This document shows, piece after piece, positions 32,035-44,120 of a DNA stretch of 64,000 nt. The DNA comes from Symsagittifera roscoffensis (lineage: Eukaryota > Xenacoelomorpha > Acoela > Convolutidae): positions 71,311,345 through 71,375,344 of the forward strand of contig NC_087065.1 in assembly GCF_963678635.1 (NCBI RefSeq), given 5' to 3'. Below the pieces are notes generated by a model, which searched no databases, had not been told where the DNA came from, and worked only from the letters and a program-made list of their open reading frames with translations. How positions within the stretch are numbered: position 1 is the stretch's first letter; each line of letters starts with the position of its first letter. The position numbers and the translations under genes were made by a program.

Positions 32035-32343
32035 ATGAAAACAACATCAAATCGTGTTAAGCTGTGCAGGGGTGCTGAATGCTTGAAGAATAGATTTTTC
32101 ATCTGTTATTTCCCTGTTATATTCACCTATGTGTGGTGGGTATCGCATGTTTATCTCTTTTATGCCGTATTTTTCACTCCAAGGCTAGCAAATGGAACCA
32201 TCAATTACAGTGATTGGATAACCCTTGTCTGCTATCCATCTTACGGCATAGTTTCAATGCTATGTCTAGTCTCTTTAACTCGATGTGTTTTCACTCCGCC
32301 AGGTGTTGTTGATTACGGATTCGATGAAATGATAACTGAAACG
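32035..32343 (+). CDS. DHHC gene exon 1
   Basis: Encodes residues 1-103: cytosolic start, both N-terminal membrane helices and the TPPG motif. The donor is ACG|GTTAGT at 32,344, phase 0; the reading frame runs on only nine bases more before a stop, which supports splicing here. Confidence 0.85.
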
Positions 32344-35300
32344 GTTAGTGGAGTTTGAAGCTTTAAGTGATCTGTATAGTTTTTCAACTAATATATTTTT
32401 TATTACACTAGCTATTTGCCAGCGGCATTTCAGTGGATTATCGATTTAAATGGATTATTGATGGCTATATTCAAAATGAAAACAAATTCCAGCTATTGGT
32501 TTTGCACGTTTGGATCTAAATTTGTTCACGCTCAAATGTGATTTTCGAGGTTTGACTTCAGTTTGATCAAGTTCAATTCAACTTTGGATGCTAAAAACAG
32601 GGCAGCTTACGCTCAAATAAAATTACGCAAATGGGACGAAAAAACGCGGATGAGTTTTAGCTTCAAAAACTGACTTTAATTTTCAAATTCCAAAAAACTT
32701 ACATGTGAGATCAAGTTTTCTCAAGTAAGGCTGCGGTTTATCGAAAATATTTTGAAATTAAGGGAGCTGTAAGGTGACATAAATATATGTTTTTTAGACA
32801 GAATATTTTCTGAAAAAATCATGATTTATACGTTTTTTTTTCAAGGTTAACTGGCATTTTTTTCAATTGTATGTTGACTATGTTCAGTTTTATTGGCCTT
32901 AGTCTCAATTACTTGCTCGTAGAGATACTGATTTCATAAAGTTGTATTTCAAAAATATGGTTCAGGCTGAATCATTCTGTGAGTTTTTTGCCGGTCTAAA
33001 TGTCTGTTGTAAATTTTCAGCTGCCCAAGTCTGCTGGGTTAAAAAATTCTGGATTTTTAAATTTATTTTTTAAATGAGCTGTTGTGAAATATAAAGTTGA
33101 TAAAAATGAGTTGCGGTTATTCCTGATTTTTTTGAAACATGGAATATGTCGATGTTTTTTCACATAGTCAGTATTTCTATGAATGGAGGCTGGCATTTTT
33201 GTATCGGTCGTCTGTGTATAAAATACAATTTTATATCAAATACACTTCTGAATTAATTACACATTTTCGTATCCCTTCTTTTAAATCGTGTTGAAAGTGG
33301 TCCTAAATTATTTCAGAATGTCTTCTGTAAGTGTGGTCTTTACTTTCTCACCTTAGTTGATCTTATCAACAATCCTTCATATATTTATCCTCTACGTAAA
33401 TTCATTGCATCCTGGTTAATCTATCAAGCAATCAAACCCCAGTCACAAGCCCACATAGGGATGGGCAGATACTCGCTTTACTTTATGTTCACTTATTTTT
33501 TGTTCAATCATTTTTAAGCAGTAATATCACAGTTCAGTTAGACAAAAATTCCCTTATATTCTGAGAAATTAACATGGGTTTGTAACGGCAAAGTGCCCAG
33601 TTCCGTGTCCCTACTGCATTAACCATCTACTCGAATGGAATAATATCTGTGGTTGTATTTATCTTTTTTTTTACGTTGATGGCGTAGCTGAATTTGCCTT
33701 GGAGGAGGGGCTTAATTGATCGAACAATCTTAATATTTCTATAATCAGTGAACGTTTGGTAGTAATTTAAATTTTCGTGCTGTGTTCAAGTGGTTTGACA
33801 TAAGACGGAAAAACAATTGCACCAGTTGAAGAATAAGGACACGTATCTGAATTTGACGTCTCGAATGTTCTATCTTAAATTTCAAAAATGTTCAATAGAT
33901 TAGTTAGATGACTCAGAGAACAGATGATCAAATCATTTCAAAACCAAAATAATCCGACATTGGGTCAAAGTCCGTTTCTAAATCAGATTTTCAAAAATGT
34001 CCTGTTTTTAGGGACACAAGACGTTTTGTGACTACTGTGAATTGGCGAGACCAAGAAGAGCTCATCATTGCAAATATTGTGGAGTCTGTAAGTCAAGCAT
34101 CTTCTTGCAATTGGACTGTGATGCAAATGGGCTTCCGTCCCCCTATTTGCGTTTTGCCTGGCTCACATTTTCTGATCATGATTACCCTTGGGAGCATTAG
34201 ACTTTTTCATTTTAACTGTTTGCCCAACAGAATCGCTGAATCATTTTGCAAATTTTGTGAATTTGTCAATGAAAGACATATGTTGAGCATGGTTGCATTT
34301 TAAATACACACACTATTTGAAGTTAGAATGTTTTTGCGTTGGTTGTAAAGTTACTGACTCCGATTTGTATACTTGTTTTTTCAAGAGTAATGAACGTAGT
34401 GAAGACTCTTATATAGGTCTTGCTGACTTATGTTTTTTATTCTGGAAAAAGTCTTAAAATATTGCTGCACTTAGGTATAATGCCTTTTTTGAGTTCAATT
34501 GAAATTCATCTGCTGAAAGTGATGTAAATAGCACTGTCCAAATACGAACGTGGAACTGGCGCGAAAAAACGTGTACAATATCTAGTTTCGAAAGTGGAAT
34601 TTAATTTTTTTTATTTCCAGCGGAATAAAACTTTATCTGTTGATCCATTTTTCTCTAGGTGGGTCAAAAAAGTGCCCGTCGTGAATTGATCGAAAAGTTC
34701 AAAGAGGTTAAAGGAAATGCAAAGTCAGTGTGTTTTTTTTAATGTTTACTTGCGTTCATTACTCTTTTCCAATCTTCGATTGGCTATGTTTTTTCGCCTA
34801 GTTCGCCTCTACACAAGCAAAGCTTGTGTTATAGTATGAACTCTCTTTTTTCCAACCTAAGTCGCAAATGTTGTTTAACAAAGGTTTCATGGATCTGTAG
34901 CGTAGAGGTAGGAAAAAGACCAGCTACAAAATAAGAGGGTTCGAACCTGGGCAGGGTTGGATGTTTTAAAGGAACTTTTTTGTATACTAGCTAAAATGCA
35001 TCCGCTCTATGTGGCATGTTGCTTGGTAAATTTCTGTTTTTTTTTTCAAAGTGACGCGTACTGCTAATGCGTCAGAATTGGCTTGCGTCACTTAACAATT
35101 ATGTAGACTCATAATTGGCGTGCGTCACTCAAGAAATTCTGTAGGCTCAAAGTTTTTTCATTCAGTTTTTCCCAGTAGCGTTGTCGGTCATATTTTTTGC
35201 TTGTGTATGCGAAGTGCAACTTCGCCTCTGTGTCAAATTATGTATTTTTAATTAGCATTCGAAAAATTTTAGTCAAATTGCATTTTTAAGAATTTTTTGA

Positions 35301-38300
35301 CATGGTTCTCGTTTCATGTGCTCGGGTGGGTTTTTTTTTCTTCTGACAATTTTCGACTTTTTAACTAGCTTATTTTTGACGGAATTTTTTTTACATCATT
35401 CAAAAGGTATCTCATAACTCATAGGACTCATAATTGGCGTGCGTCACTTAAGAAATTTTGTAGATTGAAAGTTTTACACCTTCAGTTTTTCCCAGTAGCG
35501 TTATCCGTCATATTTTTGCTTGTGTATGCGAAGTGCAACTTCTCCTCTGAGTAAAAAGTTACTTTTCATGCTTTGTCGTCTTATTCGCCTCAAATTGGAA
35601 CGACTTTTGACGGGCGAAAATTCTTATACATTTATGTTTCACGGAGGGATAGCTTTTATCGCTTATTTTTTCAGGTTGCTAGTGCTTTCGAAAAGACCAG
35701 ATTTGAATGAATGGAATGCAGTTTTGATATCAACGCCAGAAATTTGATAGGCGTTGCTCGATTTAAGAAAAGATTGGTAGCGCGAATTAGGAAAGAGCTT
35801 GTGTCACGGCGCGTCAAAAATATTTAGGTGAAATTCTTAAGAAAAGACTAAGGCAGCGCAAACTACGTTAATAGCGTTTGAAACGATTGATACAGTAACT
35901 ATTGCTAAGGTTGCGATTAGAAGGCGTTATCTAATCGGATTATAGAGTTTTTTCGGGTTAACAACTTGTTGAACAGAATCACTTGATAGCTTGATTTATT
36001 AAAACAAATTCAAGATTCCTGACTTCTCTGGCCCAGTGGGTCAAGAGATAACGTCTAGGTTCGAATCTGGCCTGTTTATTTTCCAAACGGCGAGAGTTTA
36101 CCCAAGATTTTCCGGCTTATTTGCCGCTCGATAAATTTTTCTGAATACTTGTTTCTCGCCGGCGAGTTCTATTGCTGAACGTGTGTTCCTCAACTAAAAT
36201 ATCATTCGAGTTTTTTTGTAATTGTGTTTTTTTCTGGACTCTGGTGTTCGTTTCGATTTTTGTTGCATTATGTGTTATCGCTAGTGGTGCGAAGCTTCGC
36301 CTCGGTGTTTACACTAGCCATCAGCTTAGTGTATTTTTATGAACCCCTTTTTAATGTAACTCGCAAATAAAAGTGTGCTTTAAAATTGTTCTTTGGTTTG
36401 GAAAAATCACTGTAGCATTGGAAATTGATAGCATCTGTTCTCTGCTTTTCTGTGGCTAATGTGTGGTACCTATTAAGCGTCTGTGGCTGAGTGGTTAAAG
36501 TGTGAGACTCGTAATCTCTATATCGCAGGTTCCAATCGCAGACGTAGCCAAATTTTTTCTAATTCAAGGCTTCTTTCTAATTTTTCATTGCATTTTATAG
36601 AGCGGCTTTTTGTCGTGTTCTCATCAGTGTTTGCAAAGGGAAGCTTCGCCTCGGTGTTAATATGCAATTGAAAGCAAGCACTCGTTACATCAAAATTATG
36701 ATGATTATGTTATATGGGGTCTGTTTAGTAAAAAAAAAAAGAGCCTTCAATTGTTTGACAGGGAAATGAAAATCTAACTAAGAGATTTTGTTGACTTCAA
36801 GGTGTAAGAAAATACGACCACCACTGTCCGTGGATAAACAACTGCGTCGGTGAAGACAACATGTGGCTGTTTGTTCTACTCAGTTTCTATGCTTCCTGGC
36901 AGACTGCAATTACACTGTGCATTAATCTGTACTACTTTTACTACAAATTGTATGCAGTTGAAGTGGACGCTACAGCTGATAGAGGTGATAGTGCAATGGA
37001 CCCGTTCTTTATACGACATGAGTTCTGGGTGTTTGTAATTGACTTGCCTTTGACTGGTAAGAATCTATCTTATCTGGTTTACAAGACAGATCTATGTTTT
37101 TCTCGAAAGAAGAGTGCGGGTTTTCTAAAAAAGAATTCGGAAAAGCTTTAGAAAAACCTGATCGTAAATGCCATTTTTGGAAATTTTTGCAAGTCTACAG
37201 AAGAGTGTTTTTTGGCGCTTTTCCCTCGAAATTAGTTTATAGTCGCGCTAATGGCTCTTTAAAGTTTTTTAAGGTTGGTCGGCCGAAACTCGGATGTCAC
37301 AACATAGTAACACAGGGGACCCGTTTGGCGATGAGAGGATCTAATCAATGAGGGGGAAAGGGTGAACCCCTAAATCGGCCCCTGTTCTAGACAAATTTCT
37401 CTTTGAATGTTAATCTAAGAAATGATGGGTCTTTCAAACAAATGAGCATAAGATTTACTAAACAATTGAAACTATTTAAGTGTTAGGCTGTCACCGAATT
37501 TTATCTGTTTTTTAAAAAGTTGCTTCAATGGCAACGTAGTGGCTTTTTGGATGTCGTTTTTCAAGGTTTTGACGGCTCTTTTTGAGGTTTTGGCTTAAGA
37601 AAATAAGTTTCTCCAACAACCATCGCCCTGAAAGTAAGTGTTTAAAAATTGCACAAGTAGTTGAATGAGTACTTGCGCAAATAATTGCTTTCAATCAAAT
37701 AAAAGTGAATTGTTTTGCATTCTTGATTAAATAACATTCTTAGTATTCTGTTTTGATTACCCTTACGATAAGCAAGGGTATTGCAATCGGGTACTGGGTT
37801 TTTTCCACTAAATATCTTTGTTCACAGAATTATCAATTTAGTAGAAATAGTAAATTTCAAGACATGCTCAATTTCTGGAAAGTTCAAGTAAATCTACCTT
37901 GATTTGAGTAGTAAATAGGTGTTTACCATAACCGGGGTTAATTTTTTAAAATGTTAATTTTTTTCACGTTCGTGATTTTCGGCCTTGTATCCATCGGTTC
38001 AATTTGTTTTTTTTTTTAAATTTGAGATTTTATTGTCTGGTAATGTTTCTTTTCGGCTTTTTTTGTACAGCATGGATTTTAATTGTTCCGATCATTGAAA
38101 CTGGGGAGGAAATTTGTATTCGGGTGTTTAGTTTTTTTTGCTTTTTGTTTTCCACGCAAAATCAGGTACCACAAATAATAATCGCGCTGGGTTGAGTGAT
38201 AGATCATATTAAAGCCCTTTCAGTCGTGATTCGAACCACGTTAAACAAGTTCCACAAAGTTTTCTCAGCGTCGAGAAAAAACGGTTTGAAATTTTTGATT

Positions 38301-41126
38301 TAATAATTCGAGCAAATAAAGCAAGCGAGCAGGCTTTCAAGCTAAAGTATGCCTAATTTAAGACCTTGAAGTTTAATTTTAAGCTAGTGAAACTAGTTTT
38401 TGGAGTTTTTTTAGCTTCATTTTCTGCCAAAGTTTTTGAAAAACATTTTTAAATTTTTTTTAGTCATTTTTCTTAAAATTTTTCTGTGCCATTTGCCTAT
38501 TTTGCTATGACTGTCTAATATGCCTAAATTATATTTTTACGTCAGATCCTTTTATCACACCAGGTAGAAAAAACTACGCTAATTTGGAAAAAAACTTTCT
38601 AAACCGTAGTTCTCTTAAGACTATGGTCGGAACATTCTGTGCTACTTGCACAATAACCGGCTATCCTTGTTTTTTTGGAATTTTTTTAAATAAAATTGAA
38701 AGTTCTGTAATTTGTCGGTTTTCCAAGTCTGATTTTAAATATATTTTTCTCGATTAAATGGTTTTGGATTATGTTTTATTGCATAATCATCTTTCTTTAC
38801 GTAGTTTTGAGGGTAAAAATCTTGGTTGTTAAAATCACGTATAATGAAATCGTATTTTTTGAAAACTTTTTATTTTTTGAGACGCTTCGGCAAATTTTTT
38901 CACTTATCACTGAAATTTTAGTTTTTCTCCACGATTTCTTTTATTTAAAAAATAAAATGGCACAAATGAAAGTCCGGCCAACTGTAAAATTGTAAGTCTG
39001 CCTGCTTCCGAAGTTTCTTCCAACTTCAATCTACCTTCAAAGGCCTTCGAAAATTTACACGTGGGGAACGTTTGACCAATTTTTTGGATTTTTTTTCAGA
39101 CACTATCGTGCCAAATCTGAGATTAAGATTTCAATGGCAAGAACAGATAGTGGGGATCTACTCTACGTCAACCGCCACGTCCTAATTAAGAGTTATGAAC
39201 GTAGTGAAAATTCTTATATAGGTCTTGCTGATTTTTTTTCAGGAAGAAGTCTTAAAATATTCATGCACTTAACTATATATGCTCTTTTTGAGTTCAGTCA
39301 AATTCATCTGCAGAAAGTGACGTACATAGGACTCCAAATACGAACGTGCAAATGGCGTGAAAATTCGTGAACAATTTCTAGTTTTGAAAGTCGAATTTAA
39401 TTTTCAGATTTTCACCGGAGTAAGATTTCCACCGGTTTCAGATTTCCATCTTTACCTGTTGATCCAGTTTTCTCAAGTTGGGTTAATTTTTTCAAAAAAG
39501 CGCCAATCATAAATCGTTCTAGAAATTCAAAGAGCTTGAAGGGCATCTATTTTTTTCTTAGAAATCTGAAATTTGATATTGTTTTAACAAAGCCAGTGTT
39601 TTTTTATGTTACTTGCGTTCATTACTCTTTTCCAATTTTCGATTGGCTATGTTTTTAATATAAAAAGTTGTGTCATCAAAAAAAGATCAAAAACTACCCT
39701 CTCATATCTTGAACTAAGGGTTCAATAGAAATTACAGGTTGTGGGAATCCTACCGGCGTAAGCGGCTACGCTCCAATTTTCGTAGAAAGTTAGCTTAGTT
39801 CTCGGGGAAGTCAATTTTATTTAAGTGTTCGATTGTTTTTTTTGGAAACTTTGTTACTTTTATCGACAACAACCTGTCAAATCTGATATCAAAAGTTTAA
39901 GCGAAGTTAAGGGTTTTGACAATACTCCCTGCATTAACGAATTTGCCTTATTTGTTGTAAGAAAAAAATCTAATCGCCTAGGGAAAAGTCAAATTATTGA
40001 AACTTCGGACTATTTTTTCGGACATTTTTGACCACTTAATTTCAATATTAGTTGTTCATTTCCAATAACAGATTTCGAAATTCTTAGCTGGATAAGCTGG
40101 TACGACCTTATATCAGTAGAAAAAAATTATAGCCTTCGAAAAATTCAAATTTGTTTATTTCTGGGACCGTCTTTCGGAGTTTTTTTTTGTATTTTTTCAA
40201 AATCTACCCTGCCAAATCTGAGATTGAGAGTTCAGTCGAAGAAACATGTGGCGATAATTTTCGTGCACAATCAATTTTGTTTTTCGACGTGGTGGCTTTC
40301 TGTTTTTGTATCGCAAGTGGTGCGAAGCTCAGCTTCGCCTCTGTGTTAAGAGCTAATCAACAGGTCCTTGATTTCAAAGATATCAAAATTATTTTATAAT
40401 ATAGCAATTGTGGTAAATGCAAAATTATTTTATAATATTGAGCAATTGTGGTAAATTTTGTTTTAAAAATTGTTCAAAATGGAGCCCCGATAATGTCCAA
40501 AAGGTTTGTTTTGATTAAAATTTTTCTTTGAATTTGTTTCCTTGAATTAGTGAGGTCAGTTTCAAATGCATCTTAAAAATTGCTCAAAATGGATCCCAAA
40601 GATAGTTCAAAAGATTTTTATTTACGATTTTGTTTGGTTTTGTAATTTTCCCAAATTTGTTTTTCTTTGCAACCGGCTATCTTTGGCTCAATTTGAAATG
40701 GTTTAATGAAAAAGTTATTAATCATATAAGATTTTGAAAATTGAGGGAATATAAGGGTGATACCGTTAAAATGTCTGTTGGTTATGTTTTTACTGTATGT
40801 TACTTTTGACCGTTATTTCAATTTGAGCTTTCTCGATTGAATTCGTGGCTGTTATTTCAGGTGTCTTTTTCGTACTGATGACCAGCAGTTTCCTCATGAA
40901 TGTCATTTTCGTCAGGTCAGACACCACCAAGTTTCAGTCAGTTGTCGACCCATTATACGCCGACAACTTTAAAACAATCAAGCTCACCCCTTGTGTTCCG
41001 GCTATGACACATCTATTTGGAACTCGAAGGGTGTTGAAGTGGCTTCTGATGCCTCTGGGCAGACATAGAGTGGTACCTAAACTAATCTACGAGTACCCAA
41101 AAGGCAGAGAACCGAATGTACTCTGA
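32035..41126 (+). CDS. DHHC-type protein S-palmitoyltransferase, four exons (ZDHHC21-like)
   Basis: Transfers palmitate from palmitoyl-CoA to protein cysteines, in Golgi, ER or plasma membrane. Exons 32,035-32,343, 34,012-34,087, 36,802-37,056 and 40,861-41,126 have GT...AG borders, join in phase (0, 1, 1) and give 301 residues. Topology: two N-terminal membrane helices ([39 protein letters not shown]), the Cys-rich domain [19 protein letters not shown] continuing to the catalytic D-H-H-C and [11 protein letters not shown], two more helices ([36 protein letters not shown]), and a short tail with [15 protein letters not shown], the FIRHE block and FGTR point to the ZDHHC21 subgroup. The usual DPG motif after helix 2 reads TPPG. 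All zinc and catalytic Cys/His are present, so it looks functional. An upstream in-frame ATG at 31,933 is possible but adds an atypical leader. Confidence 0.92.
34012..34087 (+). CDS. DHHC gene exon 2
   Basis: 76 bp, too short to stand out as an open frame. The acceptor is TGTTTTTAG|GGA and the donor GTCT|GTAAGT. It encodes [25 protein letters not shown], the first two zinc-binding units of the Cys-rich domain, and splits the next Cys codon (T|GT). Confidence 0.9.
34383..34766. repeat. Dispersed repeat with inverted ends, copy 1 (DHHC intron 2)
   Basis: Starts AAGAGTAATGAACGTAGTGA and ends CGTTCATTACTCTT, so AAGAGTAATGAACG forms a 14-bp terminal inverted repeat. The interior (ACTCTTATATAGGTCTTGCT, AAATACGAACGTGGAA, TGTTGATCCATTTTTCTC) recurs at 39,188-39,629. 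No coding capacity, hence MITE-like. Homology extends past the right end (TCCAAT.TTCGATTGGCTATG), so the true border may lie further right. Confidence 0.7.
34891..34965 (+). repeat. tRNA-like module 1 (SINE head) in DHHC intron 2
   Basis: Contains a perfect RNA polymerase III A box, TAGCGTAGAGG (34,898-34,908), and B box, GGTTCGAACCT (34,938-34,948), 29 bases apart, as in tRNA genes. No full cloverleaf forms, so it is tRNA-derived and not a working tRNA. The tail motif GAAGTGCAACTTCGCCTCTG follows about 250 bp downstream (35,210). Confidence 0.6.
35100..35552. repeat. Direct duplication of about 134 bp, spacing 319 bp
   Basis: The segment ACTCATAATTGGCGTGCGTC ... TTTTTCCCAGTAGCGTT ... GCGAAGTGCAACTTC occurs at about 35,106-35,233 and 35,425-35,552 with around 10% differences. 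A weaker third trace (TTGGCTTGCGTCACTTAAC) starts near 35,078. It contains the conserved tail motif of the SINE-like family at both right ends. Confidence 0.75.
36013..36075 (+). repeat. tRNA-like module 2 (SINE head) in DHHC intron 2
   Basis: A box TGGCCCAGTGG (36,029-36,039) and B box GGTTCGAATCT (36,058-36,068). The A-B distance is shorter than in a real tRNA, so part of the anticodon arm is lost. The tail motif GAAGCTTCGCCTCGGTGT lies 220 bp downstream at 36,291. Confidence 0.6.
36477..36550 (+). repeat. tRNA-like module 3, Thr(CGT)-like pseudo-tRNA
   Basis: A 7-bp acceptor pairing (36,477-36,483 with 36,539-36,545), an A box TGGCTGAGTGG (36,484-36,494) and an anticodon arm GAGA-CTCGTAA-TCTC (36,504-36,518) give anticodon CGT. 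The T arm is damaged: GCAGGTTCCAATC lacks its pairing 3' strand. It is therefore a tRNA pseudogene or SINE head. The tail motif GAAGCTTCGCCTCGGTGT follows at 36,640. Confidence 0.6.
36802..37056 (+). CDS. DHHC gene exon 3
   Basis: Acceptor TTGACTTCAAG|GT, donor ACTG|GTAAGA. It completes the split Cys codon and encodes [19 protein letters not shown] with the catalytic Cys, then membrane helix 3 and a lumenal or cytosolic loop ending [16 protein letters not shown]. Confidence 0.92.
39188..39629. repeat. Dispersed repeat with inverted ends, copy 2 (DHHC intron 3)
   Basis: Same family as 34,383-34,766, with AAGAGTTATGAACG at the left and CGTTCATTACTCTT at the right, 442 bp, and roughly 75-80% similar by eye. 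Its middle is enlarged around 39,400-39,460 by a duplicated CACCGG-TTTC segment. Confidence 0.7.
40316..40347 (+). repeat. SINE-like tail motif copy in DHHC intron 3
   Basis: GTGGTGCGAAGCTCAGCTTC followed by GCCTCTGTGTT, a further copy of the motif seen at 35,205, 35,524, 36,283 and 36,631. An inverted relative is at 62,251-62,280. Confidence 0.6.
40861..41126 (+). CDS. DHHC gene exon 4
   Basis: Acceptor GTTATTTCAG|GTG. It encodes membrane helix 4 and the C-terminal tail ([20 protein letters not shown]), ending at TGA 41,124-41,126. Confidence 0.88.
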
Positions 41127-41254
41127 ATACTAACAATCTTTCTAAATTAAAGCCAAGCTAATGCCAAAATTGCCGGCTCATTTCCAGTGTCCCACCGCTT
41201 TGTAAAACTACATCATTGAGTTGTATCAAAATGACGGAACTGCACTTTGAATGC

Positions 41255-41260
41255 AATAAA
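41255..41260 (+). promoter_or_regulatory. Poly(A) signal of the DHHC gene
   Basis: AATAAA 129 bases after the stop codon, in a suitable position for 3'-end formation. No other perfect AATAAA lies closer. Confidence 0.6.
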
Positions 41261-43704
41261 GGGTTCACTTTTGGTCAATGACATGTTTTATTGTAAATGT
41301 AATGACATGTTTCAATGACGTGTTTTATTATGTCTGTAATTGTTTTTAATTACATTTCAGAAATTGTGTTTTTGCAAAAATGAATCTAATGCGGGTGGGG
41401 ACTGTAAGCGAGCCTAATTGCCAAAAGCCTCTGGGTCCAAGCCTCTGTGAGACAAAATTATCTTAGAGTAAAAATCGTCCCAATTTCAGCACAGGTACAA
41501 AAAGCAGCACTATGGAAAAGCAATAAGTCTGCATTGAGGAAACAGTGCTTATATGAAGTGTTTTACAGACGTGCTAAGCGGGAGAAATAATTTGTATGGG
41601 CTTGTTATGCCGACTTTACCTTAAGTGTGGTAATTTATTCTGGGATGATTTTGTCTTGGATGAATTTGACCTTTTACAGCTAAGTTTTTTAATTCGACGA
41701 ATGTATCAAAAATTTTCTGCACATAAATACATTTTTGCTGCATCATTCGCTTTTAGCGCATCCATGTGCAGTTCTCCCATCTACGTTTTAAAAAGCGTTA
41801 GGAGCAATAACTATGCTTTAGTATCAGTAATTCATCTTCCAATATTTTGAAATACTTTGAATAAAAAACTATTTTGTTTTCTTGTTCCAATTTGTCCTTT
41901 CTAATATGTAAATAAATGATTTCTCTCCCAATTGTACATAAAAACTTCTTTATGTAAAAATCTAATATCCAATGTTCTAGTGATTCAAAATGCTGCTGAT
42001 TGATTCACACAAACTTAGAGTTTGCGTAACATTTGAATTAATACCAAATCCAGGAGACCGTTTTCTATGCCTCATAATTGTGCCTAACACCTAACACTTT
42101 TAGTGTCTTCAAATTAAATAACCAAATTTTATAAAATGATTATTATAGAGATAAATAAATTGAAAATCGACTTTGTTAAATTGCAATAATTTTGAACATG
42201 TTTTCCACAAGCAGCTAGAAATCGGAATTTTAGAAATTCCGAACGTGTAACTGAAACTTAATTTTGTAAGGATGCGTTGTATAGTCAATGCCAAATTATT
42301 GGCAAATTACTGTTCTATCAACAAATCTGAACGAAGTTAATAAAACTAAAACTGCTCTTGTTGAGGTCGGAAACCAATTTTCCACTCAAATGGTTAAATC
42401 AAAACGTGTCAAATAATCTAAACATAAAAAGGAACCCTTTTTGACCGATTAAGCTGCTCAAGGTCAAAGATTTGGATATTGCCATCAATTTGGAATTATT
42501 AAGAGTCGGTGAACGTATTTTAGACTGTTGATTAGGTCGCGATGATTTTTTGTTTCGGGCTCAAACATACTTTTTCGCAGTTTCACCTTTGATTTCTTTT
42601 CAAGTTCACATCATTTTTTGTTAAAAAATGGAACTACGGAACAGCACAAGTGTAAAGGTTACGAAAAGCGTGATTGATTTCTAGTTCCGAAAATATTTGA
42701 GATTTCTCAGCGAAATACACATTTTCCTTATTGATGATTCAGGTTTCAAATTGAGTTATTTTTGTTAAAAATGTGCTAATCATAATTTGTTCTATAAAAT
42801 CAAAGAGCCATAAGGCCATCAATTTGTTTCTTTGAAAATTGAACAAACAAGTCAGTATTTTTTAAGCAGTTTTTTTTAAACAAGTCAGTAAAGTCATTAT
42901 TCGATAATGATTTTACTAGAAAAATCATTATTCGATAAATTGCTCACGTTCCGTCAGCATTCAAGTTTGCAAATTATTATAATAATGATTTTTCTAGGGA
43001 CTATTATTGGCGGCAATTCAAGTTACTGGGTTTTTCCTGTAAACAAAATAAAACCATTTTCAAAATCAGTTCATCAAGTCAGTTTTTGTCTTCTTGATCT
43101 GTGTTGTTCAAAATAAGGATTAACATGTTTTATGGGATTTTTTTTCAGTTCTCGGTTTAAAATGGCAACGGTTTTGGTTGCTGCATGTTTTTTTGAAGCG
43201 CAAATTTAGATGCCCTATCGTATTTATACAGCTTTTTTGAGTGTTTATATCGCATGAATTTTTTCAGCGTCGTGGCAAACGTTTGAATTTTTTGTGCTTA
43301 GTTTCACATTTTTTATAGAAGTATTTTCGAGAAAATATAATTCTCAATCTTGTTAGAACGTAATGAACGTAGTGAAGACTCTTTTATGGGTCTTGCTAAT
43401 TTTCTTTTCAGGAAAAAGTCTTAAAATATTGATGCATTTAACTACATGTGCACTTTTTGAGTAAGTTTTTAATTTTAATTTTTGAAAACTCAAATTTCTG
43501 AGAAAAATTTAGTTTTTTGTTTTAGCTTTTTGCCGATGGTATGTATTAGGCTCTTGATGTTTAAGCGTTTTTGTACTAATTCATGGCCTAGTTTTCAATC
43601 TTGTCGGGGCCGTTCTTCAAATATCTGCCTGCGGCTCAAAGTTTGTTGGCAAAGCAGCGTCTATTTAAGGTACAACGTTCGGAAAATCAAATTTGTCGGC
43701 TAAA
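41261..43704. other. Intergenic sequence with diverged repeats
   Basis: No gene recognised on either strand. The stretch 42,600-42,860 resembles the interior of the dispersed repeats at 34.4 and 39.2 kb (AATCATAATTTGTTCTATAA, TCAAAGAGC). The rest is AT-rich unique-looking DNA. Confidence 0.4.
43358..43465. repeat. Dispersed repeat family, left-end fragment (copy 3)
   Basis: AACGTAATGAACGTAGTGAA and the following CTCTTTTATGGGTCTTGCTA match the left 100 bp of the repeats at 34,383 and 39,188. No right end follows. Confidence 0.65.
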
Positions 43705-44120
43705 AATGTCGACAATGTTTTTTTAAGCAGCACCCCTGAGAAAAATATCTGCGCATGCCACTCTTATAGTCCGCAGTTTTTCTTGTACAAGTCGCAAATT
43801 GCGTAGCACTGATTTTTTGCTTCCAATTTATGACGTCAAAATAAAGCATTCGAAAGTTTAAGCTCAATAGTACGACTTGCTTCTTAAACAAATTTAAGGA
43901 AAGAGAAGTACGGAATATTTCTTGTCATTTTTAAATCAGCCTAATTTTGAAGTTGAAGTTGAATATTTAAAAGGCCTCGAAAGAATGAACAATTTTTGGA
44001 TCAGTTGTAATTTAGTTTTAAAAAAAATAGTTAACTTATTTTTGTTATAGTTTTGTTAACACCTGAGAATTACAGGCTTTGATCGACTTGTATCGCTTGG
44101 CCAAAGCTGAGAATGATAAA
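43705..44120. repeat. Diverged partial unit at the left edge of the satellite-like array
   Basis: TCGACAATGTTTTTTTAAGC, CACCCCTGAGAAAAA and TTGTACAAGTCGCAAATTGC match the beginning of the array units (for example 44,198-44,260) but with clear divergence, so it is an older or flanking copy. Confidence 0.65.

Noticed and set aside
36477-36550. Functional tRNA-Thr(CGT) gene
   Set aside because: Acceptor and anticodon arms form, but the T arm cannot pair, so it is a pseudo-tRNA or SINE head.
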